This document shows positions 26,424-34,307 of a DNA stretch of 64,000 nucleotides, piece by piece. The number at the start of each line of letters is the position of its first letter. Position 1 is the stretch's first letter. Below the pieces are notes generated by a model. The model had not been told where the DNA came from and ran no database searches. It saw nothing but the letters and a program-made list of their open reading frames with translations. The translations under genes and the position numbers were made by a program. The DNA is from CAIQPV01 sp964480365 (GTDB lineage: Bacteria > Pseudomonadota > Gammaproteobacteria > Burkholderiales > Gallionellaceae), in NCBI GenBank assembly GCA_964480365.1, contig CAYZPM010000007.1, positions 26,298 to 90,297 on the forward strand. Direction: 5' to 3'.

Positions 26424-27217
26424 TGGAGTGGTATGCGGCCTATTTAACGCTTGGTGCAATCGCGGGATTCCTGGCCGGATTGTTTGGCGTCGGTGGCGGG
26501 TTGGTGCTGGTACCGGTGCTGTTGTTTCTGTTCGACGCGCAGCAATTCCTCGCCGAACATACGATGCACCTCGCGCTCGGCACCTCAATGGCGACCATCC
26601 TGTTCACCTCGCTTGCCAGCATGCGCAAACACCACCAGCACGACGCGGTTAACTGGCGCGTGGTGCGCGACATCACCCCCGGCATTCTGCTCGGTACGGC
26701 CTTGGGTGCCATGATAGCTGCCGCTATTTCGCCGCGCGAGTTGGGAATATTTTTCGCGCTGTTCGTGTATTTCGCAGCGGCACAAATTCTGCTGGATGTG
26801 CGCCCACACGCTGCACGCCAGTTGCCGGGCTTCGTCGGCATGAGTACCGTCGGAACATTCACCGGCTGGATCAGCAGCATGGTTTCCATCGGCGGAGGCA
26901 CTGTCGTCGTCCCTTTTCTGCTCTGGTGCAACGTGCCGCTGCGTCACGCCATCGGCACTTCTGCCGCGATTGGCTTTCCGGTCGCCGTGGGCGGCACGGT
27001 AGGTTACATCGCCACCGGCATGAGACTCCACTCGCTACCCACGCCTAATCTGGGTTTCGTGTACCTGCCTGCCTTGCTGTGGGTCGCGCTCGCCAGCGTC
27101 ATCACCGCACCGTTTGGCGCATTGGCCGCGCATCGCATGAATGTGGGATTGCTGCGCAAACTATTCGCCATGCTGTTGCTGGTGTTGGCAACGAAGTTGC
27201 TGTTGAAGGTTTTATAA
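26423..27217 (+). CDS. TauE/SafE-family permease
   Basis: 264 residues with about eight membrane segments in two homologous halves: 'GAIAGFLAGLFGVGGGLVLVPVLLFLF' near the N-terminus and 'GWISSMVSIGGGTVVVPFLLWCNVPLRHAIGTSAAIGFPVAVGGTVGYI' in the middle. The repeated GxGGG-type loops are the family hallmark. Members move sulfite, sulfonates or other organic anions; the substrate here is not readable. It is convergent with livF. Confidence 0.92.
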   Translation: MEWYAAYLTLGAIAGFLAGLFGVGGGLVLVPVLLFLFDAQQFLAEHTMHLALGTSMATILFTSLASMRKHHQHDAVNWRVVRDITPGILLGTALGAMIAAAISPRELGIFFALFVYFAAAQILLDVRPHAARQLPGFVGMSTVGTFTGWISSMVSIGGGTVVVPFLLWCNVPLRHAIGTSAAIGFPVAVGGTVGYIATGMRLHSLPTPNLGFVYLPALLWVALASVITAPFGALAAHRMNVGLLRKLFAMLLLVLATKLLLKVL

Positions 27218-27248
27218 TTCCATTTCCATTGCGGGGATGACGGTTATA

Positions 27249-27959
27249 TTATGCGCCGAGATAAGCGCGCCTCACCTCATCACTACCAAGCAGATTCGCG
27301 GCGCTGTCGGACAAAGTAATCAAACCGCTCTCCAATACATAACCGCGTTGCGCGACTTCCAGCGCCAGCTTGGCGTTCTGTTCTACCAGCAGGATGGATA
27401 CGCCCTGCGCGGAGATGTCGCGTATGGTTTCAAAGATTTTTGCCACCATCATCGGCGCGAGTCCCATGCTTGGTTCGTCCAGCATCAACAGTTTGGGGCG
27501 GCTCATTAGCGCGCGCGCCATCGCCACCATTTGCTGCTCGCCGCCTGAAAGCGTTCCGGCAAGTTGCGCACGGCGTTCGGAGAGACGTGGAAACAAAGTA
27601 TACATGCGCTCAAGATCAGTGCCGATTTGCACGGTGTCGTTACGAATGTATGCGCCCATCTGTAAATTTTCCACCACGGTGAGGCGGGCGAATATACCGC
27701 GCCCTTCCGGTACCAGCGCCAAGCCGTTGTGTACGCGCTGGTGCGTGGGGATGTTGTGCAGGAGTTTTCCGTCGTAGTGTATTTTTCCTGCCGTGGGATG
27801 CAGCAGTCCGGCCAGCGCCTTGAGCGTGGTGGTCTTGCCCGCGCCGTTGCTGCCGATAAGCGCGACCAGTTCGCCGGAAGCTACGGTCAGGCCTATGCCT
27901 TTCAGCGCCTGGATGCCGCCGTAACCAACCTTAAGGTTTTCTACTTCAAGCAGGTTCAT
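27249..27959 (-). CDS. livF: Branched-chain amino acid ABC transporter ATPase LivF
   Basis: 236 residues. Walker A 'IGSNGAGKTTTLKALAG', signature 'LSGGEQQMVAMARAL', Walker B 'LLMLDEPSMGLAP' and 'VSILLVEQNAKLALEVAQRGYVLESG', the last typical of LivF. It is the terminal gene of the livJHMGF operon and overlaps livG by four bases. It powers import through the LivH/LivM channel. Confidence 0.95.
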   Translation of the reverse strand: MNLLEVENLKVGYGGIQALKGIGLTVASGELVALIGSNGAGKTTTLKALAGLLHPTAGKIHYDGKLLHNIPTHQRVHNGLALVPEGRGIFARLTVVENLQMGAYIRNDTVQIGTDLERMYTLFPRLSERRAQLAGTLSGGEQQMVAMARALMSRPKLLMLDEPSMGLAPMMVAKIFETIRDISAQGVSILLVEQNAKLALEVAQRGYVLESGLITLSDSAANLLGSDEVRRAYLGA

Positions 27960-28894
27960 GCCGCTTCTCCGCCGAGATATGCAGAGATCACTGCCGGGTT
28001 GCGGCGCACTTCTTCCGGTACTCCTTCAGCGATTTTTTTTCCGTAGTCCAGAACGGCCACGCGGTCACACAGGCCGAGAATGAGTTTCACATCGTGCTCG
28101 ATCAGCAGCACGGTGACACCACTGGCACGTATGGTTTGCAGCAAGGTTTTCAGGCCTTCAGTCTCGGTGGCGTTCATGCCTGCCGCCGGCTCATCCAGCG
28201 CCAGCAGCTTGGGATCGGTCGCCAGCGCGCGCGCGATTTCCAGGCGGCGCTGTTCTCCATAAGACAGGTGTTTGGCCAGGGTTTGGTGTGGGCGGTCTAT
28301 GCCGACATAGCGCAGCAGTTCAAGTGCGCGCTGCTCGATGGCGCGTTCTTCTGCGCGCGCAGCAGTATTGCGTGTGAGTGCGCCCCAGATACCTGTATGC
28401 GTGCGCACGTGGCGACCAACCATGATGTTTTCCAGCGCGCTCATGTTGGCAAACAGGCGAATATTCTGAAAGGTACGCGCAATACCCGCCTCGGCAAACA
28501 CATGCGGCTTGCAGTGAGCATAGGCAATGCCATCGAAGGTGAATGCCCCCTCGTCGAGTTGATAAAGTCCGGTGACTACATTGAACAGTGTGGTCTTGCC
28601 CGCGCCGTTGGGTCCGATCAGTCCATAGATTTCACCGCGTTTGATGTGCAGTGAAACATCGGACAGCGCCGCCAGGCCGCCAAAGCGTTTGCCTATACCG
28701 GCAAGTTCGAGCAGGGATTGATCGTTAGACTCGCGCCGCGAGACCTTGTCCCTCTCTCCCGCTTGCGGGCTAACCAGCGACTTGGCTGCGGTCATTGGCA
28801 GCTTAGTCGAATGGCTAGTTGTTTCATCCAGAGAGTTAGGAGAGGGGGAAACGGGCATGGCCTGCTGCCCTTGCCCGTTACTTTGAGGCGTCAT
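27956..28894 (-). CDS. livG: Branched-chain amino acid ABC transporter ATPase LivG, with repeat-derived N-terminal extension
   Basis: 312 residues against about 255 for usual LivG. The core from about residue 60 is normal: Walker A 'IGPNGAGKTTLFNVVTG', 'GIARTFQNIRLFANMSALENIMVG', signature 'LSYGEQRRLEIARAL', Walker B 'LLALDEPAAGMN'. Residues 13-55 (PVSPSPNSLDETTSHSTKL... AKSLVSPQAGERD) are encoded by the dispersed repeat also found around grxD, read in the same frame. The ATG at 28894 overlaps the livM 3' end and no later Met is close to the core, so the insertion is probably translated. Confidence 0.92.
   Translation of the reverse strand: MTPQSNGQGQQAMPVSPSPNSLDETTSHSTKLPMTAAKSLVSPQAGERDKVSRRESNDQSLLELAGIGKRFGGLAALSDVSLHIKRGEIYGLIGPNGAGKTTLFNVVTGLYQLDEGAFTFDGIAYAHCKPHVFAEAGIARTFQNIRLFANMSALENIMVGRHVRTHTGIWGALTRNTAARAEERAIEQRALELLRYVGIDRPHQTLAKHLSYGEQRRLEIARALATDPKLLALDEPAAGMNATETEGLKTLLQTIRASGVTVLLIEHDVKLILGLCDRVAVLDYGKKIAEGVPEEVRRNPAVISAYLGGEAA
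28727..28860. repeat. Composite palindromic repeat inside livG (copy R1)
   Basis: The hairpin core is CGACTTGGCTGC ... GCAGCTTAGTCG at 28778-28809. It is framed by CCCTCTCTCCC on one side, AGAGGGGGAAACGGGCAT on the other and an outer CTCGCGCCGCGAG palindrome. Near-identical copies are at 56152-56338 and 56957-57082. Here it lies inside the livG coding sequence without breaking the frame. Confidence 0.85.
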
Positions 28895-29972
28895 ATACGC
28901 TCTCCTGTTCCTGTCTCACCACTTCATCGTCGTCGCCGGAAAGTTCGCGGCGGCGTTGCGTCGAAGGCCACAGCCCAGCGGGGCGTACCAGCATGACGAC
29001 AATCAGCGCCAGGCCGAACAGCAGCATGCGCAAGCTTTCCGGATCAACCAGCGTCTTGCCGAACAACCATTGCTGCGCCGGGCCTGCCCCGTTGCGCAAC
29101 GCTTCCGGCAGCAACACGAGCAGCACTCCACCCAACACCACGCCGCCGATGTTGCCCATGCCGCCTAGCACCACCATGCACAGGATCATCACCGATTCGG
29201 TCAGGCTGAAACTTTCCGGACTGATAAAACCCTGAAACCCGGCAAACAGGCCACCGGACAGACCACCGAAAGTTGCACCCATGGCGAAAGCGAGCAGCTT
29301 GATGTTACGCGTATTGATGCCCATCGCCTCCGCCGCCACCTCGTCCTCGCGGATTGCCATCCAAGCGCGTCCGATGCGCGAATTTTCCAGACGCAAGGAT
29401 ACGAAAATCACCAGCAGGGTAAAGCCCAGGAACAGGTAGTAATAGAGATGCACCGAGGGCAGGGTTATGCCGAAAATTTCCTGTGTCGTTCCGAGCGAGA
29501 ATCCGCCGCTCTGCACCGGATCGATCATGCTGATACCCTGCGGGCCGTTGGTGACGTTCATCGGCGCATTCAGGTTGTTAAGAAAGATGCGGATGATCTC
29601 GCCGAAGCCCAGCGTGACGATGGCAAGGTAATCGCCGCGCAAGCGCAAAGTAGGTGCACCCAGAAGCACGCCGAAGAAGCAGGCCAGCAACGCACCAAGC
29701 GGCAGCACCACCCATACCGGCCAGTGCAGGCCAAACTGCGGCGAGGAGAGCAGCGCGTAGTTGTAGGCGCCCACCGCGAAGAAGGCGACATAGCCGAGAT
29801 CGAGTAGACCGGCGTAGCCGACCACGATATTCAGCCCCAGCGCCAGCATGATGTAGAGCAGCGCAAAATCCGCGATGCGCACCCATCCGCGCCCGAGCAA
29901 CGCGTCGGTAACAAAGGGAAGCGCCAGCAGCGCGATGGCGAGCGCGCCATATACGCGCCATACATTGCACAT
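28878..29972 (-). CDS. livM: Branched-chain amino acid ABC transporter permease LivM
   Basis: About 364 residues from ATG 29972 (MCNVWRVYGALAIALLALPF); frames run on to 30014 (ATG) and 30029 (TTG), but that part encodes a dispersed TTGGGTTACGC-type repeat. Multiple membrane segments, 'ALGLNIVVGYAGLLDLGYVAFFAVGAY', 'RLRGDYLAIVTLGFGEIIRI' and 'VMILCMVVLGGMGNIGGVVLGG' are the LivM signatures. A hydrophilic tail (RRRELSGDDDEVVRQ) ends the protein. The start is not certain, as no clear Shine-Dalgarno is seen at any candidate. Confidence 0.92.
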   Translation of the reverse strand: MCNVWRVYGALAIALLALPFVTDALLGRGWVRIADFALLYIMLALGLNIVVGYAGLLDLGYVAFFAVGAYNYALLSSPQFGLHWPVWVVLPLGALLACFFGVLLGAPTLRLRGDYLAIVTLGFGEIIRIFLNNLNAPMNVTNGPQGISMIDPVQSGGFSLGTTQEIFGITLPSVHLYYYLFLGFTLLVIFVSLRLENSRIGRAWMAIREDEVAAEAMGINTRNIKLLAFAMGATFGGLSGGLFAGFQGFISPESFSLTESVMILCMVVLGGMGNIGGVVLGGVLLVLLPEALRNGAGPAQQWLFGKTLVDPESLRMLLFGLALIVVMLVRPAGLWPSTQRRRELSGDDDEVVRQEQESVYDASK

Positions 29973-29990
29973 TTTGCAGTATGGAAATTT

Positions 29991-30030
29991 CGTAGGTTGG
30001 GTTAGCAGTTTCATCGCGTAACCCAACAAC
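29991..30030. repeat. TTGGGTTA/TAACCCAA inverted repeat at livH-livM junction
   Basis: CGTAGGTTGGGTTAGCAG... TCATCGCGTAACCCAACA forms an inverted repeat with GTTGGGTTA and TAACCCAAC arms. Repeats of this form are dispersed in many proteobacterial genomes. It fills the short gap before livM and gives the longest livM reading frame its first residues. Confidence 0.6.
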
Positions 30031-30041
30031 CAAAAAGATTA

Positions 30042-30965
30042 TTACGCGCGTTCCGCAACACGTTCTCCCAACAATCCGGATGGACGGAAAACCAGCACAG
30101 CGATCAGCACGAAAAAGGCGAATACATCCTGATAGTTGCTCCCGAAAAAGCCTCCCGACAAATCACCAATGTAGCCCGCCCCCAAGCTTTCAATCAGCCC
30201 CAGCAACACGCCGCCGAGCATCGCGCCACGCAGGTTGCCGATACCGCCGAGAACCGCAGCGGTAAAGGCCTTCATCCCGAGGATAGAACCCATGTAGTAA
30301 TGCACGATGCCGTAATTCGCACTCACCATGATGCCCGCTATCGCCGCCAGCGCGGAGCCGGTCATGAAGGTGACGGAAATCACGCGGTTGATGTCCACAC
30401 CCATCAGCGCGGCGGCAGAGGGATTCTCTGCCACGGCGCGCATCGCGCGACCGAGGCGCGTACGATGCACCAGCAACATCAACCCCGCCATCATCAGTAA
30501 CGCGACCAACACGATAATGAGTTGCACATCATTGATGACCGCACCTCCAAATGTGTGCGTATTGTTCGGCAACAATTGCGGGAAGGAGTGGTATTCGCGG
30601 CCCCAGAAGATCATCGCCAGATTCTGCAACACGATAGAAACACCAATCGCGGTAATCAACGGAGCCAAACGCGGCGCATTGCGCAATGGGCGGTAGGCGA
30701 TGCGTTCGATGCCGTAGCCCAACATCATACAAACCGCTGCTGCAACCATCAGTGCGATCAGCAGTACCAGCAACGGAGGCAAGCCAGTCGCGAGTAATAA
30801 CTTACTCACTGTCAGAGCCACCATCGCCCCCACCATCACCACTTCGCCATGCGCGAAATTGATCAGCCCAAGGATGCCGTACACCATGGTGTAACCCAGT
30901 GCAACCAAGGCATACACGCTGCCTTGCACCAGACCGTTGAGAATTTGTTGTAAGAGTATGTCCAT
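30042..30965 (-). CDS. livH: Branched-chain amino acid ABC transporter permease LivH
   Basis: 307 residues with about eight membrane helices. 'MDILLQQILNGLVQGSVYALVALGYTMVYGILGLINFAHGEVVMVGAM' at the N-terminus and 'GILGMKAFTAAVLGGIGNLRGAMLGG'-type motif (here 'MGSILGMKAFTAAVLGG') in the C-terminal half are diagnostic. It forms the transport channel with LivM. A gap of about 140 bases with hairpins separates it from livJ. Confidence 0.95.
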   Translation of the reverse strand: MDILLQQILNGLVQGSVYALVALGYTMVYGILGLINFAHGEVVMVGAMVALTVSKLLLATGLPPLLVLLIALMVAAAVCMMLGYGIERIAYRPLRNAPRLAPLITAIGVSIVLQNLAMIFWGREYHSFPQLLPNNTHTFGGAVINDVQLIIVLVALLMMAGLMLLVHRTRLGRAMRAVAENPSAAALMGVDINRVISVTFMTGSALAAIAGIMVSANYGIVHYYMGSILGMKAFTAAVLGGIGNLRGAMLGGVLLGLIESLGAGYIGDLSGGFFGSNYQDVFAFFVLIAVLVFRPSGLLGERVAERA

Positions 30966-31065
30966 GTTGTAATTAATTTCTTAACACGCGGTAACATTTT
31001 TGGAGTGCGCGGGCACGACCGCGCTTTGTGCAAGCGGAGTCATGCCACCGCACTCCAAAAAAAAG

Positions 31066-31091
31066 CGACACGCAAGGTGTCGCTTTGGTTA
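31066..31091 (-). terminator. Rho-independent terminator after livJ
   Basis: On the minus strand, AGCGACACCTTGCGTGTCGCT forms a 7-8 bp GC-rich stem with a CTTGC loop followed by a run of T residues. It lies just downstream of the livJ stop and upstream of livH, so it may give strong binding-protein expression and partial read-through into livHMGF. Confidence 0.75.
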
Positions 31092-31106
31092 TTCATTCAC
31101 ATGCCA

Positions 31107-32315
31107 TCAATGTGCCGCCGCAGGCGCACCACCCATGGTTAGCAGAGGCTGCCACTTGCCTTGTTGCACTTGGTACAGCGTGACTGCGCCGCCCTTGAGG
31201 TCGCCCTTTTCATCAAACGTAATTTTTGCAGTCACGCCGTCATATTCAACCTTTGCCAATTCGGGCAGGTATTTCGCAGGCTCGGCTGAACCTGCCTTTT
31301 GCATCGCGGCGATCATCACGTTCACCGCATCGTAGCAATACGGCGCATACAACTGGATGGGCTGCTTGAATCTCGCCTCATAGCGCTGCGAAAAGTCCTT
31401 GCCGCCGGGCATTTGCACCAGCGGCACGCCGGGCAGCGAGGCATAAGCACCATCAGAGGCAGCGCCAGCATTTTCAATAAACTTGGCGGTGGAACCGCCG
31501 TCGCCCATCATGAATTTGGCATCAAGAGCCAGCGCCCTAAGTTGCTTGAGCATGGGTGCGCCCTGTGGATCCATACCACCAAAGAACACCAGATCAGGCT
31601 TCTTGCCTTTGATCGAAGTCAGCACGGCAGTGAAGTCTACGGCCTTGTCGGTGGTGTATTCGTGCGTAACGATTTGAGCGCCATTGGCCTGTGCGGACTT
31701 GACGAACTCATCAGCCAGCCCCTGACCATAGGCGGTGCGGTCATCTATCACCGCAATTTTCTTTGCACCCAGATTCTTCGCGGCAAACTCACCCAGCACC
31801 TTGCCCTGCTGCCCATCATTTGTCATCACGCGAAAAGCGCTCTTGAAACCCTGTGCGGTATAGGCAACGGCGGTGGCCGAGGGGGAAATCTGCGGAATAC
31901 CGTTGTCGCTGTAGATCCTGGAAGCGGGAATAGTGGTGCCGGAATTGAGGTGGCCGATGATGCCGTTCACTTTTGCGTCCACCAGTTTTTGTGCCACGAT
32001 GGTCGCCGTCTTGGGATCGGTTTGGTCGTCTTCACTAAGCAACTCGAAGCGTACTTTCTTGCCGCCTATGGTGATGTTCTTGACGTTAGCATCTTCGATA
32101 GCCATGCGCGTGCCGTTCTCATTGTCTTTGCCGATATGCGCCTGCGGCCCGGTAAGCGGGGCGGATGCGCCGATTTTGACTACCAGATCATCAGAAGTGC
32201 TGGAACTAACAGTCGGGCTTGCGGGAGTAGAACCAGAGGTTTCAGATTTGCCGCAGGCAACCAGCGCAGCGGCAAACAAAACCGCCAGAGGCAGAGATAG
32301 GTGCTTATAGGACAT
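31107..32315 (-). CDS. livJ: Branched-chain amino acid ABC transporter substrate-binding lipoprotein (LivJ/LivK-like)
   Basis: 402 residues. A lipoprotein signal peptide ends in the lipobox 'AALVAC' at residues 16-21, followed by a Ser/Thr/Pro-rich linker. The periplasmic-binding fold starts at 'LVVKIGASAPLTGPQAHIGKDNENGTRMAIEDAN' with 'GIIGHLNSGTTIPASRIYSDNGIPQISPSATAVAY' typical of Leu/Ile/Val-binding proteins. It delivers amino acids to LivHMGF. A consensus-like promoter precedes it. Confidence 0.93.
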   Translation of the reverse strand: MSYKHLSLPLAVLFAAALVACGKSETSGSTPASPTVSSSTSDDLVVKIGASAPLTGPQAHIGKDNENGTRMAIEDANVKNITIGGKKVRFELLSEDDQTDPKTATIVAQKLVDAKVNGIIGHLNSGTTIPASRIYSDNGIPQISPSATAVAYTAQGFKSAFRVMTNDGQQGKVLGEFAAKNLGAKKIAVIDDRTAYGQGLADEFVKSAQANGAQIVTHEYTTDKAVDFTAVLTSIKGKKPDLVFFGGMDPQGAPMLKQLRALALDAKFMMGDGGSTAKFIENAGAASDGAYASLPGVPLVQMPGGKDFSQRYEARFKQPIQLYAPYCYDAVNVMIAAMQKAGSAEPAKYLPELAKVEYDGVTAKITFDEKGDLKGGAVTLYQVQQGKWQPLLTMGGAPAAAH

Positions 32316-32346
32316 AGGAAATTTTTAACAGAAAATGAATGGTCGG

Positions 32347-32375
32347 ATTATCCGTAGCCCCTTCCTCCTTGTCAA
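32347..32375 (-). promoter_or_regulatory. Sigma-70 type promoter of livJ
   Basis: Minus strand TTGACA (32375-32370), 17-base spacer, GATAAT (32352-32347). The predicted start is near 32340, about 25 bases before the livJ ATG. Confidence 0.65.
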
Positions 32376-32405
32376 TTTAACGGGCTTATTTTGTACGGCG
32401 CAATG

Positions 32406-32759
32406 TTACTTCGCCAAACCCAGCACGAATCTGACCAACCCCCTCATCTCGGCTTGGTTGGAGCCATTCGGATCGTTGGCAGGCATAGGCATGGAGGCCC
32501 ATTTACCGGAACCACCTTTGGATACTTTCATCATCAAGCCTTCTTCCAAAGGATAGTCCTTGCCGCCGAAAGAGTAAGTCTTGACGCCCTTATACTTCCT
32601 GGACACCTCCATCCATGAGGGGCCGACCACTCTTTTGTCGATGTCGTGACAATTATCGCAACCATTTTTTTTGGCCAATGCGGGCATCCCGCTTGCCAAG
32701 GCGCTACCACCCAGCATCAAACCCATGGCAGCAAGAATACTCATCATTATTATTCTCAT
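32406..32759 (-). CDS. Small periplasmic c-type cytochrome (c551/c552-like)
   Basis: About 117 residues from ATG 32759 (MRIIMMSILAAMGLMLGGSA), preceded by a GGGGGAG Shine-Dalgarno. Signal peptide ends about 'ALASG'. The haem site is 'NGCDNCHDIDKRVVGPSW' (CxxCH), and 'KWASMPMPAND' should provide the axial Met. It fits the monohaem class I cytochromes that carry electrons in the periplasm. A broken paralogue lies immediately upstream, and another cytochrome further upstream. Confidence 0.9.
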   Translation of the reverse strand: MRIIMMSILAAMGLMLGGSALASGMPALAKKNGCDNCHDIDKRVVGPSWMEVSRKYKGVKTYSFGGKDYPLEEGLMMKVSKGGSGKWASMPMPANDPNGSNQAEMRGLVRFVLGLAK

Positions 32760-32777
32760 ATTGCTCCCCCTGAAACT

Positions 32778-32951
32778 CAGTTGTAGAACTTGGACATATC
32801 CGTCCAAGCGGGACCAACCATCTTGTAGTTAATTGCATGGCAAGCCGTGCCGCCATTTTTCTTGGCCAAAGGCGGCATGTCCGTTGCCATTGCGCTACCT
32901 GCAACCATTATAACCCGCTGCTGCCAGCATGCTAACGATAGCGGTAACCAT
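32778..32951 (-). pseudogene. Broken cytochrome c paralogue (lost haem cysteine, frameshift)
   Basis: The minus strand starts ATG GTT ACC GCT ATC (signal-like MVTAIVSMLAAAG) and then needs a frame change to continue as 'VAGSAMATDMPPLAKKNGG' - 'TACHAINYKMVGPAWTDMSK' - 'FYN' stop at 32780-32778. The second part matches the neighbour at 32406-32759 (MPALAKKNGCDNCHDIDKRVVGPSW), but the first haem Cys is Gly (NGGTACH) and the C-terminal Met region is missing. It is a decayed tandem duplicate. Confidence 0.85.
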
Positions 32952-32954
32952 TAA

Positions 32955-32981
32955 AAAGGCGGCCCGGCAGGCCGCCTTTAA
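32955..32981 (-). terminator. Rho-independent terminator of the cytochrome gene at 33004-33351
   Basis: On the minus strand, AAAGGCGGCCTGCCGGGCCGCCTTTTT: a GGCGGCC/GGCCGCC stem with a TGCCG loop and a T-run, 20-odd bases after the cytochrome stop codon. Confidence 0.85.
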
Positions 32982-33003
32982 CACCCACTAACACTGAAAG
33001 TGT

Positions 33004-33351
33004 TTAGATTTTACCTGCTTTAACAGCAGCAAAAAGTGCATCTGCCGCTTCATCTTCGTGGCCCTTAATAAGGCTGCCAAATTGACCTGTCATAACGGCT
33101 GCTTGACCTTTCCATTTAGCGTTGGCCCCGGCTACTTTACGATCTTCCACTTTAAAGCCCGACTTAAAAACTGCTGCCAAGGTTTTAGAATCGCCATATG
33201 CATCTGCAACTACTTTCCAATCAGGACCTACAACATCTTTACCAACTGCATGACAAGCCTTACATGCTCCGGTTGAGAATGCACCCGCCGTTGCGGAGCC
33301 TGCAACCATCAAACCTGCTGCTACAAACATGCTAACGATGATAGATTTCAT
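33004..33351 (-). CDS. Small periplasmic c-type cytochrome
   Basis: About 115 residues from ATG 33351 (MKSIIVSMFVAAGLMVAGSA), with GGAGAGG nine bases upstream. Signal peptide to about 'GSATAGA', then the haem site 'STGACKACHAVGKDVVGPDWKVVADAY'. A candidate axial Met lies in 'QAAVMTGQFG'. The sequence around CxxCH (VVGPDW) is close to the neighbouring cytochrome, so the three copies are a paralogous array. It probably shuttles electrons between periplasmic redox partners; partners are not encoded nearby. Confidence 0.9.
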   Translation of the reverse strand: MKSIIVSMFVAAGLMVAGSATAGAFSTGACKACHAVGKDVVGPDWKVVADAYGDSKTLAAVFKSGFKVEDRKVAGANAKWKGQAAVMTGQFGSLIKGHEDEAADALFAAVKAGKI

Positions 33352-33665
33352 AATTATTTTGCCTCTCCATTTTAGATTTATCAAACTTGATCAAACTTGT
33401 TGGACATTGCTGCCCGCGCTATTCTAACCAACCCTGCCCGGTTTGCAAACCCATATGACAGTGTGGATAATAACGCTCATCCTATGCTACTCGTTGACAC
33501 CTCGACTTTTTGCAAGATGCCTGGGAGTGAGTTCCAGCAAAACAATTATGCAAGAAACCGTTTTGCCTGAGATGTAGAAGACCAGTAGCCGCAAGGTGGC
33601 TACGGCTCAACAAGGCTCTCCTGAGCTTACCGAATGGCTCACGGCAACAGCTTTAACGGAACGAA
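33352..33665. other. Intergenic stretch with short repeats
   Basis: 314 bases between the cytochrome gene and parA, no gene seen. Close to the cytochrome start is a tandem ATCAAACTTG repeat (about 33379-33398). At 33608-33650 a TGAGCTTACCGAA core resembles the repeats at 43530-43557 and 44296-44320. Confidence 0.5.
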
Positions 33666-34292
33666 CTACTCGTGGCTTTGTTCCAGCCAATTCAACAGAT
33701 AGGCCCACTGTTCAAGTTCGCGCTCGGCAAGGGAGGGCGGCAGGTCAAACAGGGTTTTCCCCTCGAAGGCGGCATTCACATACACCTGCGTCTCGCGCAG
33801 ATAAGCCAACACCGGCAAATCCAGTCCGGCAATAAACTGTTCCAGCGTGGTCGCCGCCCGCGTATGCGGCGACATGCGCATCCCCACCACGCCGACAAAA
33901 ATTTTGCCTTTGCGCACCATTTTTTCCCTGCTGAGTATTTCCAGAAAATCGCGGCTGGCCTGGATATCGAACAGCGACGGCGCTATGGGTACAATGACCT
34001 TATGCACCAGCTTCAGCGCGTGTTCGAGATTCTTACCATGCAGCCCGGCGGGGGAATCAATCACCAGCCAGTCCGCCGCAACTAACTTCCCCCCCTCGAC
34101 TTGGAGCAAGTCAATGATCGGCAATTCAAACGGGCGATTAGTCAACCATTGCGTCGCCGATTTCTGCCTATCCAGATCCAGCATCACCACGCGCTGGCCG
34201 CGCGATGCGAGGTAACCCGCGACATTGGTGGAGAGCGTGGTCTTGCCGCTTCCCCCTTTTGGATTGGCTATCAGAATGGCTTTCATGGTCAT
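33666..34292 (-). CDS. ParA-family P-loop ATPase (orphan)
   Basis: 208 residues. The deviant Walker A 'NPKGGSGKTTLSTNVAGYLA' has the signature lysine of ParA/MinD proteins; 'VVMLDLDRQKSATQWL' and 'DWLVIDSPAGLHG' follow as Walker A' and B. Short orphan ParA proteins of this length position cellular cargo such as chemoreceptors, storage granules or other machines. No parB is adjacent. ATG 34286 is an equally possible start. It lies just downstream of ilvD and could be co-transcribed. Confidence 0.88.
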   Translation of the reverse strand: MTMKAILIANPKGGSGKTTLSTNVAGYLASRGQRVVMLDLDRQKSATQWLTNRPFELPIIDLLQVEGGKLVAADWLVIDSPAGLHGKNLEHALKLVHKVIVPIAPSLFDIQASRDFLEILSREKMVRKGKIFVGVVGMRMSPHTRAATTLEQFIAGLDLPVLAYLRETQVYVNAAFEGKTLFDLPPSLAERELEQWAYLLNWLEQSHE

Positions 34293-34307
34293 GCTCCCAG
34301 CTTGGTG

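Noticed and set aside
25971..26588. Open frame of 205 codons on the minus strand
   Set aside because: Antisense to the EVE-domain and TauE genes; arginine-rich, no recognisable motif.
31299..32300. Open frame of 333 codons on the plus strand
   Set aside because: Antisense to livJ over its whole length; the livJ protein is clearly real and the antisense product resembles nothing.
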